Assembly (NCBI RefSeq): GCF_022808935.1 | Contig: NZ_JAKZFR010000007.1 | Coordinates: 62,001-126,000 of the forward strand | DNA: 64,000 nt | Direction of reading: 5' to 3' | Source of the DNA: Geothrix sp. SG200 | Lineage (GTDB): Bacteria > Acidobacteriota > Holophagae > Holophagales > Holophagaceae | In this document: positions 16,584 through 24,505 of the stretch, in pieces | How positions within the stretch are numbered: the first letter of the stretch is position 1 | How the letters are laid out: every line of letters begins with the position of its first letter | Notes under the pieces: generated by a model | Told to the model about the DNA's origin: nothing | Database searches by the model: none | Seen by the model: the letters and a program-made list of their open reading frames with translations, nothing else | Program-made: the position numbers and the translations under genes

Positions 16584-17288
16584 TCAGATTTCGCGGACCG
16601 CCCATTCCCGCGGCATGAGCACCCGGTCCCACCACACGCCCTTCTCGCTGCGCTTGCCCACGGCCAGGAACATGTTCACTTCCGCGCCGCGGGGCAGGCC
16701 CAGCAGCGCCTTGACCCGCCAGGGATCGAAGCCCTCCATGGGACAGCTGTCGTAACCCTCGGCCCGCAGGGCCAGCATGAAGGTGGCCGCGGCCAGGGCC
16801 GTGCTCTTGTGGGCCATGATCCGGAGGTCCTCCCGCGCCATGAGGTTCGGGGTGGGCTTGAACAACGAGATGGCCCGGCTCGCCAAGCGCTTCACCGGCC
16901 CCAGGATGCCCAGGGGACCGGTGGTGTAGATGGTCGGGATGATCTTCCGGTAGTAGGCCGCCTGGCTCGGGCGCAGGGGGCCGCGCGATTCGAACACCCG
17001 CAGGATCTCGTCCCGGTTCCGGCGCCAGGTATCCCGGCGGGTGACCAGGGCAATGAGCAGCGGCGCGGTCTTGGCGGGCATCTGGTCCAGGCAGGCCGCG
17101 TTGGCCGCCTGCCGGACCTTGGGATCCCGGATGACCACGAACTCCCACGGCTGGAGGTTGCTGGAGCTGGGCGCGAGCCGGGCGGCATCGAGGCAGCGGT
17201 CCAGTACCTCCTGGGGCACGGGATCCGGAAGGAAGTCACGGACCGTGCGCCGGGACTCCACCGCGGAGAAAAAGAGGGGCTCAGGCAT
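16584..17288 (-). CDS. Nitroreductase-family protein
   Basis: 234 residues. The start has the FMN-binding signature of the nitroreductase fold, SRRTVRDFLPDPVP with the arginines near residues 13-17, then APSSSNLQPWEFVVI (about 40-54), and a late GYDSCPMEGFDP. Such enzymes use FMN and NAD(P)H to reduce nitro compounds, quinones or enones. Its ATG overlaps the end of the RND permease gene by eight bases, so it is the last gene of the efflux operon. Detoxifying reduction of pump substrates is a reasonable but unproven link. Confidence 0.9.
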   Translation of the reverse strand: MPEPLFFSAVESRRTVRDFLPDPVPQEVLDRCLDAARLAPSSSNLQPWEFVVIRDPKVRQAANAACLDQMPAKTAPLLIALVTRRDTWRRNRDEILRVFESRGPLRPSQAAYYRKIIPTIYTTGPLGILGPVKRLASRAISLFKPTPNLMAREDLRIMAHKSTALAAATFMLALRAEGYDSCPMEGFDPWRVKALLGLPRGAEVNMFLAVGKRSEKGVWWDRVLMPREWAVREI

Positions 17289-20200
17289 CCGGCGCCTCCG
17301 CCAGGGGACGGACGGGCTGGGGTTCCGCCACCTCGCGGCCGAGACCGCGGCGGATCCGGGCCCAGAGCTTGGCCAGGCTGAAGTCCTCGAGGATCTCGAA
17401 GAACACGGGCACCACGATGAGGGTGAGCATGGTCGAGGTGATGAGGCCGCCCACCACGGCGCGGGCCATGGGGGCGCGCATCTCGGCCCCGGCGCCCAGC
17501 GCGAAGAAGAGGGGGGCCATGCCGCCGACCATCGCGAAGCTGGTCATGAGGATGGGCCGCAGCCGCACCATGCCCGCGCGGACGATGGCCTGGCGGCGGG
17601 GGATCCCCTCCTCGCGCTCCAGGTGCAGGGCGTGGTCCACCAGGAGGATGGCGTTCTTCGTCACCAGGCCCATGAGAAGGATCATGCCGATGCTCGTCAT
17701 CATGGACATGGAGTCGCCCGTCACCAGCAGCATCATCACCATGCCCACCATGGAGAGCGGCAGGCTGGCCATGATGGCGATGGGCAGCTTGAAGCTCTCG
17801 AACTGGCTGGCGAGCACGAAGTAGATGAAGAACACGGCCAGCAGCAGGGCGGAACCCATGTAGCCCGCCGTCTCCTTCTGGTCGCGGGTCTGGCCCAGGA
17901 ACTCCACCCGGACGCCCTCGGGCAGCTTGCCGCTGGCCTTCAGCTCGGCCACTTTCTGGGCGGCGCCGGCGCTGACCTCGCCCAGGGTGGCGCCCTCGAA
18001 GTTGGCGTCCACCTCCACCTCCTCCATGAGGTCGTGCCGCTGGAGCTTGGCGGGGGCGATGCCCTCCTCGAAGCGCACCACCTGGTTGAGGCGCACCAGC
18101 GGGTGCTTGCCGCCGCCGAGGTCCTTGGTGCTCTGCACGGTCATGTTGGCCAGCTGCGCCGAGAAGCGGCGCTCCTGGTCGGCGAGGCGCACGCGAACAT
18201 CGCGCTGCTCGCCCCTCTCGTCCTCGTACTTGGCCACCTTCTCGCCATCCACCAGGGGACGCACGAGCTGGGACACCAGGGCCGGGCTCACGCCCAGGTC
18301 CGAGGCGGCCTTGCGGTCCACCACGAGGCGCAGCTCGGGCTTGCCGCTGTCCAGGCTGGTGGTGACGTCCACGGCGCCGGGCACGCTGCGCAGGGCCTCC
18401 TTCACGAGGGGCACGGCCTGGATGACCGCGTCCCGGTCCGGCGCCTGCACGGCGACCATGATGGGGAAGGTGGTGCCCCAGTCATTGACCGCGCCCACGG
18501 CGGCGTCCACGCCGGGCACCGTGCGGAAGGCTTCCCGGATCTGCCGGCGGATGACGACCTGGTTCGGGCGCCTGCCCTCCTTGAGCTTGATGTAGATGCT
18601 GCCGGCGTCCACGGTGCCGTTGAGGCCCGTACCGATGGTGGTGTAGGCGAAGGCCACGCCGGGGACGGACCGGATGGACTTCTCCAGGGCCAGGGCCTTC
18701 TCGCGGGTGGCCGCGAGGCTGGAGCCGGGCTCGGCCTTGAAGGTGGCCTGGAGGTCGCCGCGGTCGTAGTCGGGCATGAAGTTGTTGCCCAGGAGCCCCG
18801 CGAGCATCATGGCCAGCACGAAGCTGCCGCCGCCCAGGGCCATCACAGTCTTGCGGTGCTCCAGGGCCCACTCGATGGCCCCCTTGTAGACCACTTCCCA
18901 CCGGTCCAGCATGCGGCTGAAGGCTTCCACGGCCCGCATGACGGGGTTCCGGCCCTGGTAGTGGACGTGTCCGTCAGAGCTCTTCTCGTGCTCGGGATCC
19001 GGCCAGACGGCGCTGAGCATGGGGTCCAGCGTGAAGCTGACGAACAGCGACACGGCCACGGCGAAGGCCACGACGATGCCGAACGGGAAGAAGAACTTGC
19101 CCACGATGCCGCCCATGAAGGCCACGGGCACGAACACCGCGAGGATGGACATGGTCGTGGCGATGACGGCGGGGCCGATCTCCGCCGTGCCCTCGCGGGC
19201 GGCGGTCACGTGGTCCTTTCCCATCTCCGCGTGCCGCGTGATGTTCTCGCGGACCACGATGGCGTCGTCGATGAGGATGCCGATGGCGAGGCTGAGTCCC
19301 ATGAGGGTCATGGTGTTCAGCGTGAAGTCCATGGCCCGCATGATGATGAAGGTGGAGACCACGGACACCGGCAGGGTGAGGCTGGTGATGAGCGTGGACC
19401 GCCAGCTCTTCAGGAAGAAGAACACGATGAGCACCGTGAGCGCGCCGCCGACATAGATGGAGGTGTTCACATCGTCTACGTTGTCGATGATGAAGCGGGC
19501 GTTGTCCTTGGCCGTGGCCACCTCGACGCCCTGCTGGGCTAGCTCGGGCTTCAGCTCGTGCAGGGCTTTTTCCACCGCCGTGACCATGGCCACGGTGTTG
19601 CCGCCGGTCTGCCGCTGGATCTCCAGGGCCACCACGTCCTTGCCGTCCAGACGGGCCAGGCTGCGCTTCTCCTTGATGCCGTCCACCACCGTGGCCACTT
19701 CCCTCAATTCGATCGGCCGGCCTTCCTTGTTGCCCACGATCACGTGGTCGAAATCCGCCACGGACTTGGCCTTGGCGTCCACCTTCACGGACATTTCGCG
19801 GTTGCCCTGGAGCAGGTTGCCGCTGGGGATGGCCATGGTGTCCCCACCCAGGGCGTTCTTCACGGCCTGGAGAGAGAGCCCCTGGGACTCCAGCTTCTGG
19901 GGATCCACCTGGATGAGGATCTCGCGGGTGCTGCCGCCCACCGCGTCCACCTTGCCGACGCCGGGGATGTTCTCGATGCGGCGCTTGAGGAAGTCCTCGG
20001 CGATGCGGGTCAGCTCCCGGTCATCCATGCCCGGATGCTTCGCGTCCGGCTTCACCACGAGAGAGAGCACGGGCAGCTGCGCCGGGTCGAACTTGGAGAT
20101 GACCGGCTCCTCGATGTTGCTCGGCAGGTCGCGGCGGATCTGGCCGATCTTGGTGCGCACGTCATTGAGAGCGTTGTCCACGTTGCGCCCCAGGTGGAAC

Positions 20201-20481
20201 TGGATCACCAGCGTGCCCAGCCCCTCCTGGCTGGTGGAGCTGATCTCCTTGATCTTCTCGATGGGGTTGACGGCCTCCTCGATCTTGCGCACCACGTCCT
20301 GCTTGACGGACTCAGGGCTGGCGCCGGGGTAGACGACGGAGACGGTGACGGTGGGGATGTCGGTGTTGGGGTACTGGTCGATGCCCAGGGTCTTCACGGA
20401 GAAGAGGCCCAGCACCACCAGTGCCAGCATGATGCAGACCGTGAAGACGGGCCGGCGGATGGAGAGGTCGGACAGGAACAT
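17281..20481 (-). CDS. RND-family efflux permease (HAE1/AcrB type)
   Basis: 1066 residues, standard for HAE1 inner-membrane drug:proton antiporters. It starts MFLSDLSIRRPVFTVCIM (TM1), has a periplasmic porter domain, and carries GILIDDAIVVRENI (about 401-414) with the paired aspartates of the proton relay in TM4. A second loop and TM7-12 complete the duplicated architecture. It is encoded between its adaptor (three bases upstream) and a nitroreductase (overlapping). With the OMF at 21715 it should form a trimeric pump spanning both membranes. Substrates cannot be read from the sequence. Confidence 0.95.
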   Translation of the reverse strand: MFLSDLSIRRPVFTVCIMLALVVLGLFSVKTLGIDQYPNTDIPTVTVSVVYPGASPESVKQDVVRKIEEAVNPIEKIKEISSTSQEGLGTLVIQFHLGRNVDNALNDVRTKIGQIRRDLPSNIEEPVISKFDPAQLPVLSLVVKPDAKHPGMDDRELTRIAEDFLKRRIENIPGVGKVDAVGGSTREILIQVDPQKLESQGLSLQAVKNALGGDTMAIPSGNLLQGNREMSVKVDAKAKSVADFDHVIVGNKEGRPIELREVATVVDGIKEKRSLARLDGKDVVALEIQRQTGGNTVAMVTAVEKALHELKPELAQQGVEVATAKDNARFIIDNVDDVNTSIYVGGALTVLIVFFFLKSWRSTLITSLTLPVSVVSTFIIMRAMDFTLNTMTLMGLSLAIGILIDDAIVVRENITRHAEMGKDHVTAAREGTAEIGPAVIATTMSILAVFVPVAFMGGIVGKFFFPFGIVVAFAVAVSLFVSFTLDPMLSAVWPDPEHEKSSDGHVHYQGRNPVMRAVEAFSRMLDRWEVVYKGAIEWALEHRKTVMALGGGSFVLAMMLAGLLGNNFMPDYDRGDLQATFKAEPGSSLAATREKALALEKSIRSVPGVAFAYTTIGTGLNGTVDAGSIYIKLKEGRRPNQVVIRRQIREAFRTVPGVDAAVGAVNDWGTTFPIMVAVQAPDRDAVIQAVPLVKEALRSVPGAVDVTTSLDSGKPELRLVVDRKAASDLGVSPALVSQLVRPLVDGEKVAKYEDERGEQRDVRVRLADQERRFSAQLANMTVQSTKDLGGGKHPLVRLNQVVRFEEGIAPAKLQRHDLMEEVEVDANFEGATLGEVSAGAAQKVAELKASGKLPEGVRVEFLGQTRDQKETAGYMGSALLLAVFFIYFVLASQFESFKLPIAIMASLPLSMVGMVMMLLVTGDSMSMMTSIGMILLMGLVTKNAILLVDHALHLEREEGIPRRQAIVRAGMVRLRPILMTSFAMVGGMAPLFFALGAGAEMRAPMARAVVGGLITSTMLTLIVVPVFFEILEDFSLAKLWARIRRGLGREVAEPQPVRPLAEAPDA

Positions 20482-20484
20482 GGC

Positions 20485-21687
20485 TCACTTCCCTCCCGCG
20501 GCAGAGCCGCCATTGGCGTTGCTTGGCGCGGAGCCGCCATGGGCGTTGCTCGGCGTGGAGCCGCCATTCGGGCTGCCCGGGGCGGCGCCGCTGATCACGC
20601 GCAGGCGGCTGCCTTCGGACACCAGGTCCTTGCCGCTGTCGACCACCTGGGCGCCGAGTACCACGCCACTGACGATGGGACGGTAGCCGTCCTGCTCGGG
20701 CCCCAGCACCACCTTGTGGCGCCGCGCCACGTCCTGCTCCGCCACGAAGACTTCCGCATCGCGGTCCTGTGCCTTCACCAGCGTGGCCGGAAGGGCCGGG
20801 GCTTTGGTCGCGCCCTCGCCGAGGATGACCCCCTCCACGAAGAGGCCGCCCTTCAGCGTGCCGTCCACGTTGGGCACTTCGATCCGGACGCGCAGGGTGC
20901 GGCCGTCCTGGGAGAGGCTCGGACTCACCTGGGTCACGCGGCCCTCCACGAGGCGGTCCACGCCGATGCTGCGGAAGGTGGTCCGCTGGCCCACCTTCAC
21001 CTGGGCCATGGCCTCGGCGGGCAGGTCCGCCCGGATCTCCAGCTTGCGGTTGTCCACGACCTCGAAGGCCGTCTGGCCGGGGCTGAGCATCTCGCCGGGC
21101 TGCACGGCCCTGCGCGCCACCTGCCCCGCGAAGGGCGCCACAAGGCGGGCCTTCTTGAGGCGCAGGCGGGCCAGGCCAAGGTTGCTGTCCGCGGCCTGGG
21201 CGGCGGCCTGGGCGGCGTGGTAGGCGGTCTCCGCCTGCTGCGCCGCCTGGCGGGTGATGCTGCGCTTCTCGAGCAGGGCCACGGAGCGATCGTTGTCGCG
21301 CTGGGTCTGGAGGGCCTGGGCCCTGGCCTGCGCGGCCTGGGCCTCGGCGGCCTGGACACCCAGCTGGTAGTCGTCCTCGTCCTGGGCACCCAGGAGGGCC
21401 CCGGCCGCGACGCTGTCGCCTTCCTGCACCAGTACGCGGGTCACGCGACCGGTCACTTCGGCCTTCAGCTCGGCGCGGTTCACGGCCAGCAGCGTGCCCG
21501 TGAAGGCCACGGCGGGCCGGAAGCTGCGTTCCTGGACCGGCACCAGGGTGACGGCCACGGAGCCTTCGGCCTTCACGGCGGCCTGGTGGTCCAGCTCGGC
21601 GTTGCGCTTGCCGCGGTGGAAGGTGGCGGCCCCGGCGATGATGGCGGCCGCGAGTCCGGTGGTGATGATCAGGGTTTTGCGGTTCAT
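20485..21687 (-). CDS. RND periplasmic adaptor (membrane fusion protein)
   Basis: 400 residues with an N-terminal membrane anchor (LIITTGLAAAIIAGAATF), a split lipoyl motif (FTGTLLAVNRAELKAEVTGR and later LVAPFAGQVARRAVQPGEML), an alpha-helical hairpin rich in alanine and glutamine between them (about 110-195), and beta-barrel and membrane-proximal domains. This is the AcrA/MexA plan. The last ~26 residues are a low-complexity GGS.PSNA repeat encoded by three 27-bp DNA repeats, which is unusual. It sits between OMF and permease genes in one operon. Confidence 0.93.
   Translation of the reverse strand: MNRKTLIITTGLAAAIIAGAATFHRGKRNAELDHQAAVKAEGSVAVTLVPVQERSFRPAVAFTGTLLAVNRAELKAEVTGRVTRVLVQEGDSVAAGALLGAQDEDDYQLGVQAAEAQAAQARAQALQTQRDNDRSVALLEKRSITRQAAQQAETAYHAAQAAAQAADSNLGLARLRLKKARLVAPFAGQVARRAVQPGEMLSPGQTAFEVVDNRKLEIRADLPAEAMAQVKVGQRTTFRSIGVDRLVEGRVTQVSPSLSQDGRTLRVRIEVPNVDGTLKGGLFVEGVILGEGATKAPALPATLVKAQDRDAEVFVAEQDVARRHKVVLGPEQDGYRPIVSGVVLGAQVVDSGKDLVSEGSRLRVISGAAPGSPNGGSTPSNAHGGSAPSNANGGSAAGGK
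20504..20584 (-). repeat. Three 27-bp tandem repeats in the adaptor gene's 3' end
   Basis: Units at 20504-20530, 20531-20557 and 20558-20584 each begin GAGCCGCCAT on the plus strand and encode the Gly-Gly-Ser-x-Pro-Ser-Asn-Ala tail of the adaptor. The first two units are nearly identical and the third is more diverged. Repeat number could change by slippage without a frameshift. Confidence 0.85.
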
Positions 21688-21714
21688 GGTCGACTCCAGG
21701 AATCGTCGGATTCG

Positions 21715-23028
21715 TTACAGAGGAGGGAGGCCGAGGGCACGGCGCTGGTCGAAGCGGGCAGACCAGAGGCCCAGCTCCGCGCGGCGGCGCTGGCTCTCGG
21801 CCTGGCGCTCGGCGCGCTCGGCCTGGAGGAGGTCGAGGGAGGTGATGAGGCCCTGGTCGAAGGACTCGCGGCTCATGCGCAGGGCCTCCACGGTGGCGTC
21901 GTGGGCCTTGCGGGCCGCCTCGTCCAGGGCGATGGCCTTCTCCAGCTCGCGGTCCGCGGTGCTCTGCTCGATGGCGATGGACCGCTCACGGTCGATGCGA
22001 GCCTGCTTCACCTGCTCGAGTTGGGCTGTGTTCTGGGCCCGCTTGCCGGAGCTGCGCAGCCCGTCGAAGATGGGGAACTTCATCGTCACGCTCACCTTCC
22101 AGGTGTCGTACGGCTCCTTGAAGAGGTTGTCGCTCTTCCCCGCCTGGTAGCCGTAGCTGGCGCTGAGGTCGAACTTGGGGCGCAGGTCCGAGGTGATGAT
22201 CTTCTCGTTGGCCCGGTACATGGCCTCCTGCTGCTTCAGCTGGGCCAGCTCACTGCGCTCGGCGCCCGCGGGCCGGGCCGAAGGCTCGGGTTGGCCCAGG
22301 TCCGTCAGCGTCAGCGGCGTCTTGGGATCCAGGCCCAGCTGCCCGTTCAGAACCTCCAGGGCCCGCTTCACGTTGGCCTCGGCTTGGAGCGCCTCGGGGA
22401 TCACGGCCAGCAGCTCGCTCTCGGCCCGCAGGCGGTCCAGCTCCGTGGCGGTCTGGGCCTCGAGCTTGGCCTTCACGTCCGAGACGAACTGCTCGGCGGT
22501 CTTCCGACGGGTTTCCACGACTTCCTGCTCGGCCTGGGCGGAGAGCACCGCCAGGTAGGCCTTGGCCACGCCGTGGAGGGTATCCAGCTCGGCGGTGGTG
22601 AAGCCGTAGCCGGCCTCCTTCTCACCCATCTTGGCGATCTCGATGGCCGTGCCCAGCTTGCCCCAGTAGAAGAGCGGCTGAGTGAGGTTCGCCTGGCTGG
22701 TGTAGATGCTGCGGGCGCCCACGAGGGAACTGGGGGACAGGCCGAACTGGGCGGCGCTGTCCGCAAAGCCGCTGTTGAGGATGGAGACGTCCCGCGCCCG
22801 GGTGAAGTCGCCGATGAGCGTCACCTGCGGCAGGGCGTCGGCGCGGGTGCTGGTGATGAGCCCCCGGCGCTCTTCCACGCGGGCCTTGGCGGCCCGGAGC
22901 ATCGGGTTCTCGTTCCGGGCCCGGGCCAGGGCGCCGGCCAGGTCCAGGCTCAGCGGGGCGTGGGGCGCGGGTTCCAAGGCCGGCGCCGGGGCCGGGGCCT
23001 GGAGGGCGGGGGGAGCGAACAAAAGCAT
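21715..23028 (-). CDS. TolC-like outer-membrane efflux protein of the RND system
   Basis: 437 residues. The ATG at 23028 lies two bases past the upstream tetR stop and has GAGGA eight bases before it; the longer open frame upstream overlaps tetR and is not used. Two OEP repeats are visible: the N-terminal LSLDLAGALARARNENPMLRAA-type helix start and a second copy from about residue 230 with helices rich in Ala, Gln and Glu. N-terminal sequence LFAPPALQAPAPAP is an atypical, short export signal. It should form the outer-membrane channel for the adjacent pump. Confidence 0.9.
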   Translation of the reverse strand: MLLFAPPALQAPAPAPALEPAPHAPLSLDLAGALARARNENPMLRAAKARVEERRGLITSTRADALPQVTLIGDFTRARDVSILNSGFADSAAQFGLSPSSLVGARSIYTSQANLTQPLFYWGKLGTAIEIAKMGEKEAGYGFTTAELDTLHGVAKAYLAVLSAQAEQEVVETRRKTAEQFVSDVKAKLEAQTATELDRLRAESELLAVIPEALQAEANVKRALEVLNGQLGLDPKTPLTLTDLGQPEPSARPAGAERSELAQLKQQEAMYRANEKIITSDLRPKFDLSASYGYQAGKSDNLFKEPYDTWKVSVTMKFPIFDGLRSSGKRAQNTAQLEQVKQARIDRERSIAIEQSTADRELEKAIALDEAARKAHDATVEALRMSRESFDQGLITSLDLLQAERAERQAESQRRRAELGLWSARFDQRRALGLPPL

Positions 23029-23030
23029 GG

Positions 23031-23720
23031 TCAGTTCCTCGGCTGGGGGAAGGCTTCGGGGATGCCGAGCCCACGCAGGCTGAAGTCGGTGAAGTGCCGG
23101 ATGACCTCCTCGAGATCCTCCGGGTAGTTCGGGTTGCTGCGGATGAGCCGGGCGATCCCCAGGGAGTTGCGGAAATAGAGCAGCTGGCCCTGAATGCTCA
23201 TGCCCATGTTCAGGAGGTCGCCCCAGGAGAGGTCCGGCCGCAGCACCTGGAGGCATTGCATTAGGTGGTCCACGTGGGGGCGGATCTGCTCCATGAGCAG
23301 GGCCGAGGAGGTCGCCCGCGGCGCCTGCATCTCGCGGGCCATGAGCGCCATGGCCGCCTCGCCCAGCGGGTCCTGGGGATCGAGGGGATCGCAGGCCATC
23401 AGGTCCTGCATGAAGGCGCGGATGTGGTCCTTGAGTCGCTGGATGGCGTCCTTCCGGGCCTCCGGCCCTTCGAGGGCGGGGGCCGTGGCCAGCTCGGCCA
23501 CGCGGCAGGCCTTCCGGGCGAAGATGTACCGGAGGGCCTCCAGGTACAGCCCCTCCTTGCCGCTGAAGTGGTAGGTCACGAGGGCCGAGTTGGCCTTGGC
23601 CCGCAGGGCGATCTCGCGGATGCCGGCCCCATCGAAGCCCTTTTCGGCGAAGGTCAGGATCGCGGCCTCGATCAGGCGCTGCCGCGTATCAATGGATGCG
23701 TCGGTCGGCTGTGCGTTCAT
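23031..23720 (-). CDS. TetR-family regulator of the RND operon (CecR-like)
   Basis: 229 residues from the ATG at 23720, which has GAGGGG before it; an in-frame TTG further up is less likely. Helix-turn-helix at about residues 20-55: FAEKGFDGAGIREIALRAKA, then TYHFSGKEGLYLEAL. The C-terminal part resembles the CecR/DUF1956 ligand domain. It is the first gene of TetR-OMF-MFP-RND-nitroreductase. Two TCAAACG(G/A)TTGA sites upstream, one inside the promoter spacer, are the probable operators, giving autorepression and control of the pump. Confidence 0.9.
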   Translation of the reverse strand: MNAQPTDASIDTRQRLIEAAILTFAEKGFDGAGIREIALRAKANSALVTYHFSGKEGLYLEALRYIFARKACRVAELATAPALEGPEARKDAIQRLKDHIRAFMQDLMACDPLDPQDPLGEAAMALMAREMQAPRATSSALLMEQIRPHVDHLMQCLQVLRPDLSWGDLLNMGMSIQGQLLYFRNSLGIARLIRSNPNYPEDLEEVIRHFTDFSLRGLGIPEAFPQPRN

Positions 23721-23744
23721 GACCCCTCGTTTCCAATCAACCAA

Positions 23745-23789
23745 TCAAACGGTTGAACAACAGGTTTCAAGAATTAATCAATCGTTTGA
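23745..23789 (-). promoter_or_regulatory. Two operator copies and promoter for the RND-pump operon
   Basis: TCAAACGGTTGA (23745-23756, plus strand) and TCAAACGATTGA (23789-23778, minus strand) are the same near-palindrome. On the minus strand TTGACT lies just upstream, with TAATTC 16 bases later, so the second copy sits in the promoter spacer and the first downstream of it. This is the classic arrangement for TetR repression of its own operon. Confidence 0.68.
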
Positions 23790-23834
23790 ACCAGTCAAGG
23801 GGAAAATCGCCCTCAGGGTGCCTTAATTGATGAC

Positions 23835-23870
23835 TTGACGGTCGTAATTAAAATTCTAGATTCGGAATTT
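23835..23870 (+). promoter_or_regulatory. Promoter with overlapping dyad for the EmrAB-type operon
   Basis: TTGACG (23835-23840) and TAGATT (23857-23862), 16 bases apart, fit a sigma-70 promoter for the tetR gene at 23894. The dyad AAATTC-N8-GAATTT (23851-23870) overlaps the -10 and is a candidate operator for that TetR protein. The region is much more AT-rich than the surrounding coding DNA. Confidence 0.6.
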
Positions 23871-23893
23871 GGAATGCGGATTCGGAGGCTCCG

Positions 23894-24505
23894 GTGCTGG
23901 ATCGGAAGGGCCTTGAACGGCAGCAGAGACGGGATCTCCTCCTCGGGGCCGCGGGCCGGGTGTTCGGCCGGAAGCCCTTCGACGAGGCCACGATGCAGGA
24001 GATCGCCGCCGAGGCCCAGATCGGCATGCAGGGGCTCTACGAGCACTTCGCCTCCAAGCAGGACCTCTACGAGCAGGTGATGATCCACCGGGCCGAGGCC
24101 TTCTCCACCCGGGCCGAGGAGGTCCTCCGGGTCCCCCGGCCGCCCCTGGAGCAACTACGATCCATGTTCCAGGCCTACGCCGACCACTTCCGGGGCCGGC
24201 TCATCTGGCTGCCGCTATTCATCCTCGAGCGGGTGCACTACGACTGGGGCTTCGAGTCCCGGTTCCTGCCTCGGCTCCAGGAGATCTACGAGGCCGAGCG
24301 GGCGCGGCTGAAGGGCATCCTCCACCGGGCGGTGGAGGCCGGGGACCTCCAGGACCTGGATCCCGACTTCCTCATCCAGCTCTGCTTCGGGGTGCTGGAG
24401 GCCTCCCTGCATCGGAGCCACCGGACGGGCCGGGAGGAGGACCCCGCTGCCTGCGTGGAGCGCGCCATGGCCTGCCTACTGCGCGGCGCTGGAGTCCGGC
24501 CATGA
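23894..24505 (+). CDS. TetR-family regulator of the EmrAB-type efflux operon
   Basis: 203 residues from a GTG preceded by GGAGG. Helix-turn-helix at about residues 15-50: FGRKPFDEATMQEIAAEAQI followed by GLYEHFASKQDLYEQVM. The rest is the ligand-binding helical domain. Its stop overlaps the ATG of the next OMF gene (ATGA), so it leads the operon TetR-OMF-EmrA-EmrB. Autoregulation through the AAATTC/GAATTT dyad over its promoter is inferred. It is not a close copy of the divergent TetR at 23031. Confidence 0.9.
   Translation: MLDRKGLERQQRRDLLLGAAGRVFGRKPFDEATMQEIAAEAQIGMQGLYEHFASKQDLYEQVMIHRAEAFSTRAEEVLRVPRPPLEQLRSMFQAYADHFRGRLIWLPLFILERVHYDWGFESRFLPRLQEIYEAERARLKGILHRAVEAGDLQDLDPDFLIQLCFGVLEASLHRSHRTGREEDPAACVERAMACLLRGAGVRP

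Noticed and set aside
17041-19542. An 833-residue histidine-rich open frame on the plus strand opposite the RND permease gene
   Set aside because: It mirrors codon structure of the real gene in GC-rich DNA, has no ribosome site and shows no domain; the antisense RND gene has all family motifs.
21715-23256. A longer start (23256) for the RND-operon OMF
   Set aside because: The extra 76 residues overlap the tetR gene and read as low-complexity; the ATG at 23028 has a ribosome site and follows the tetR stop directly.
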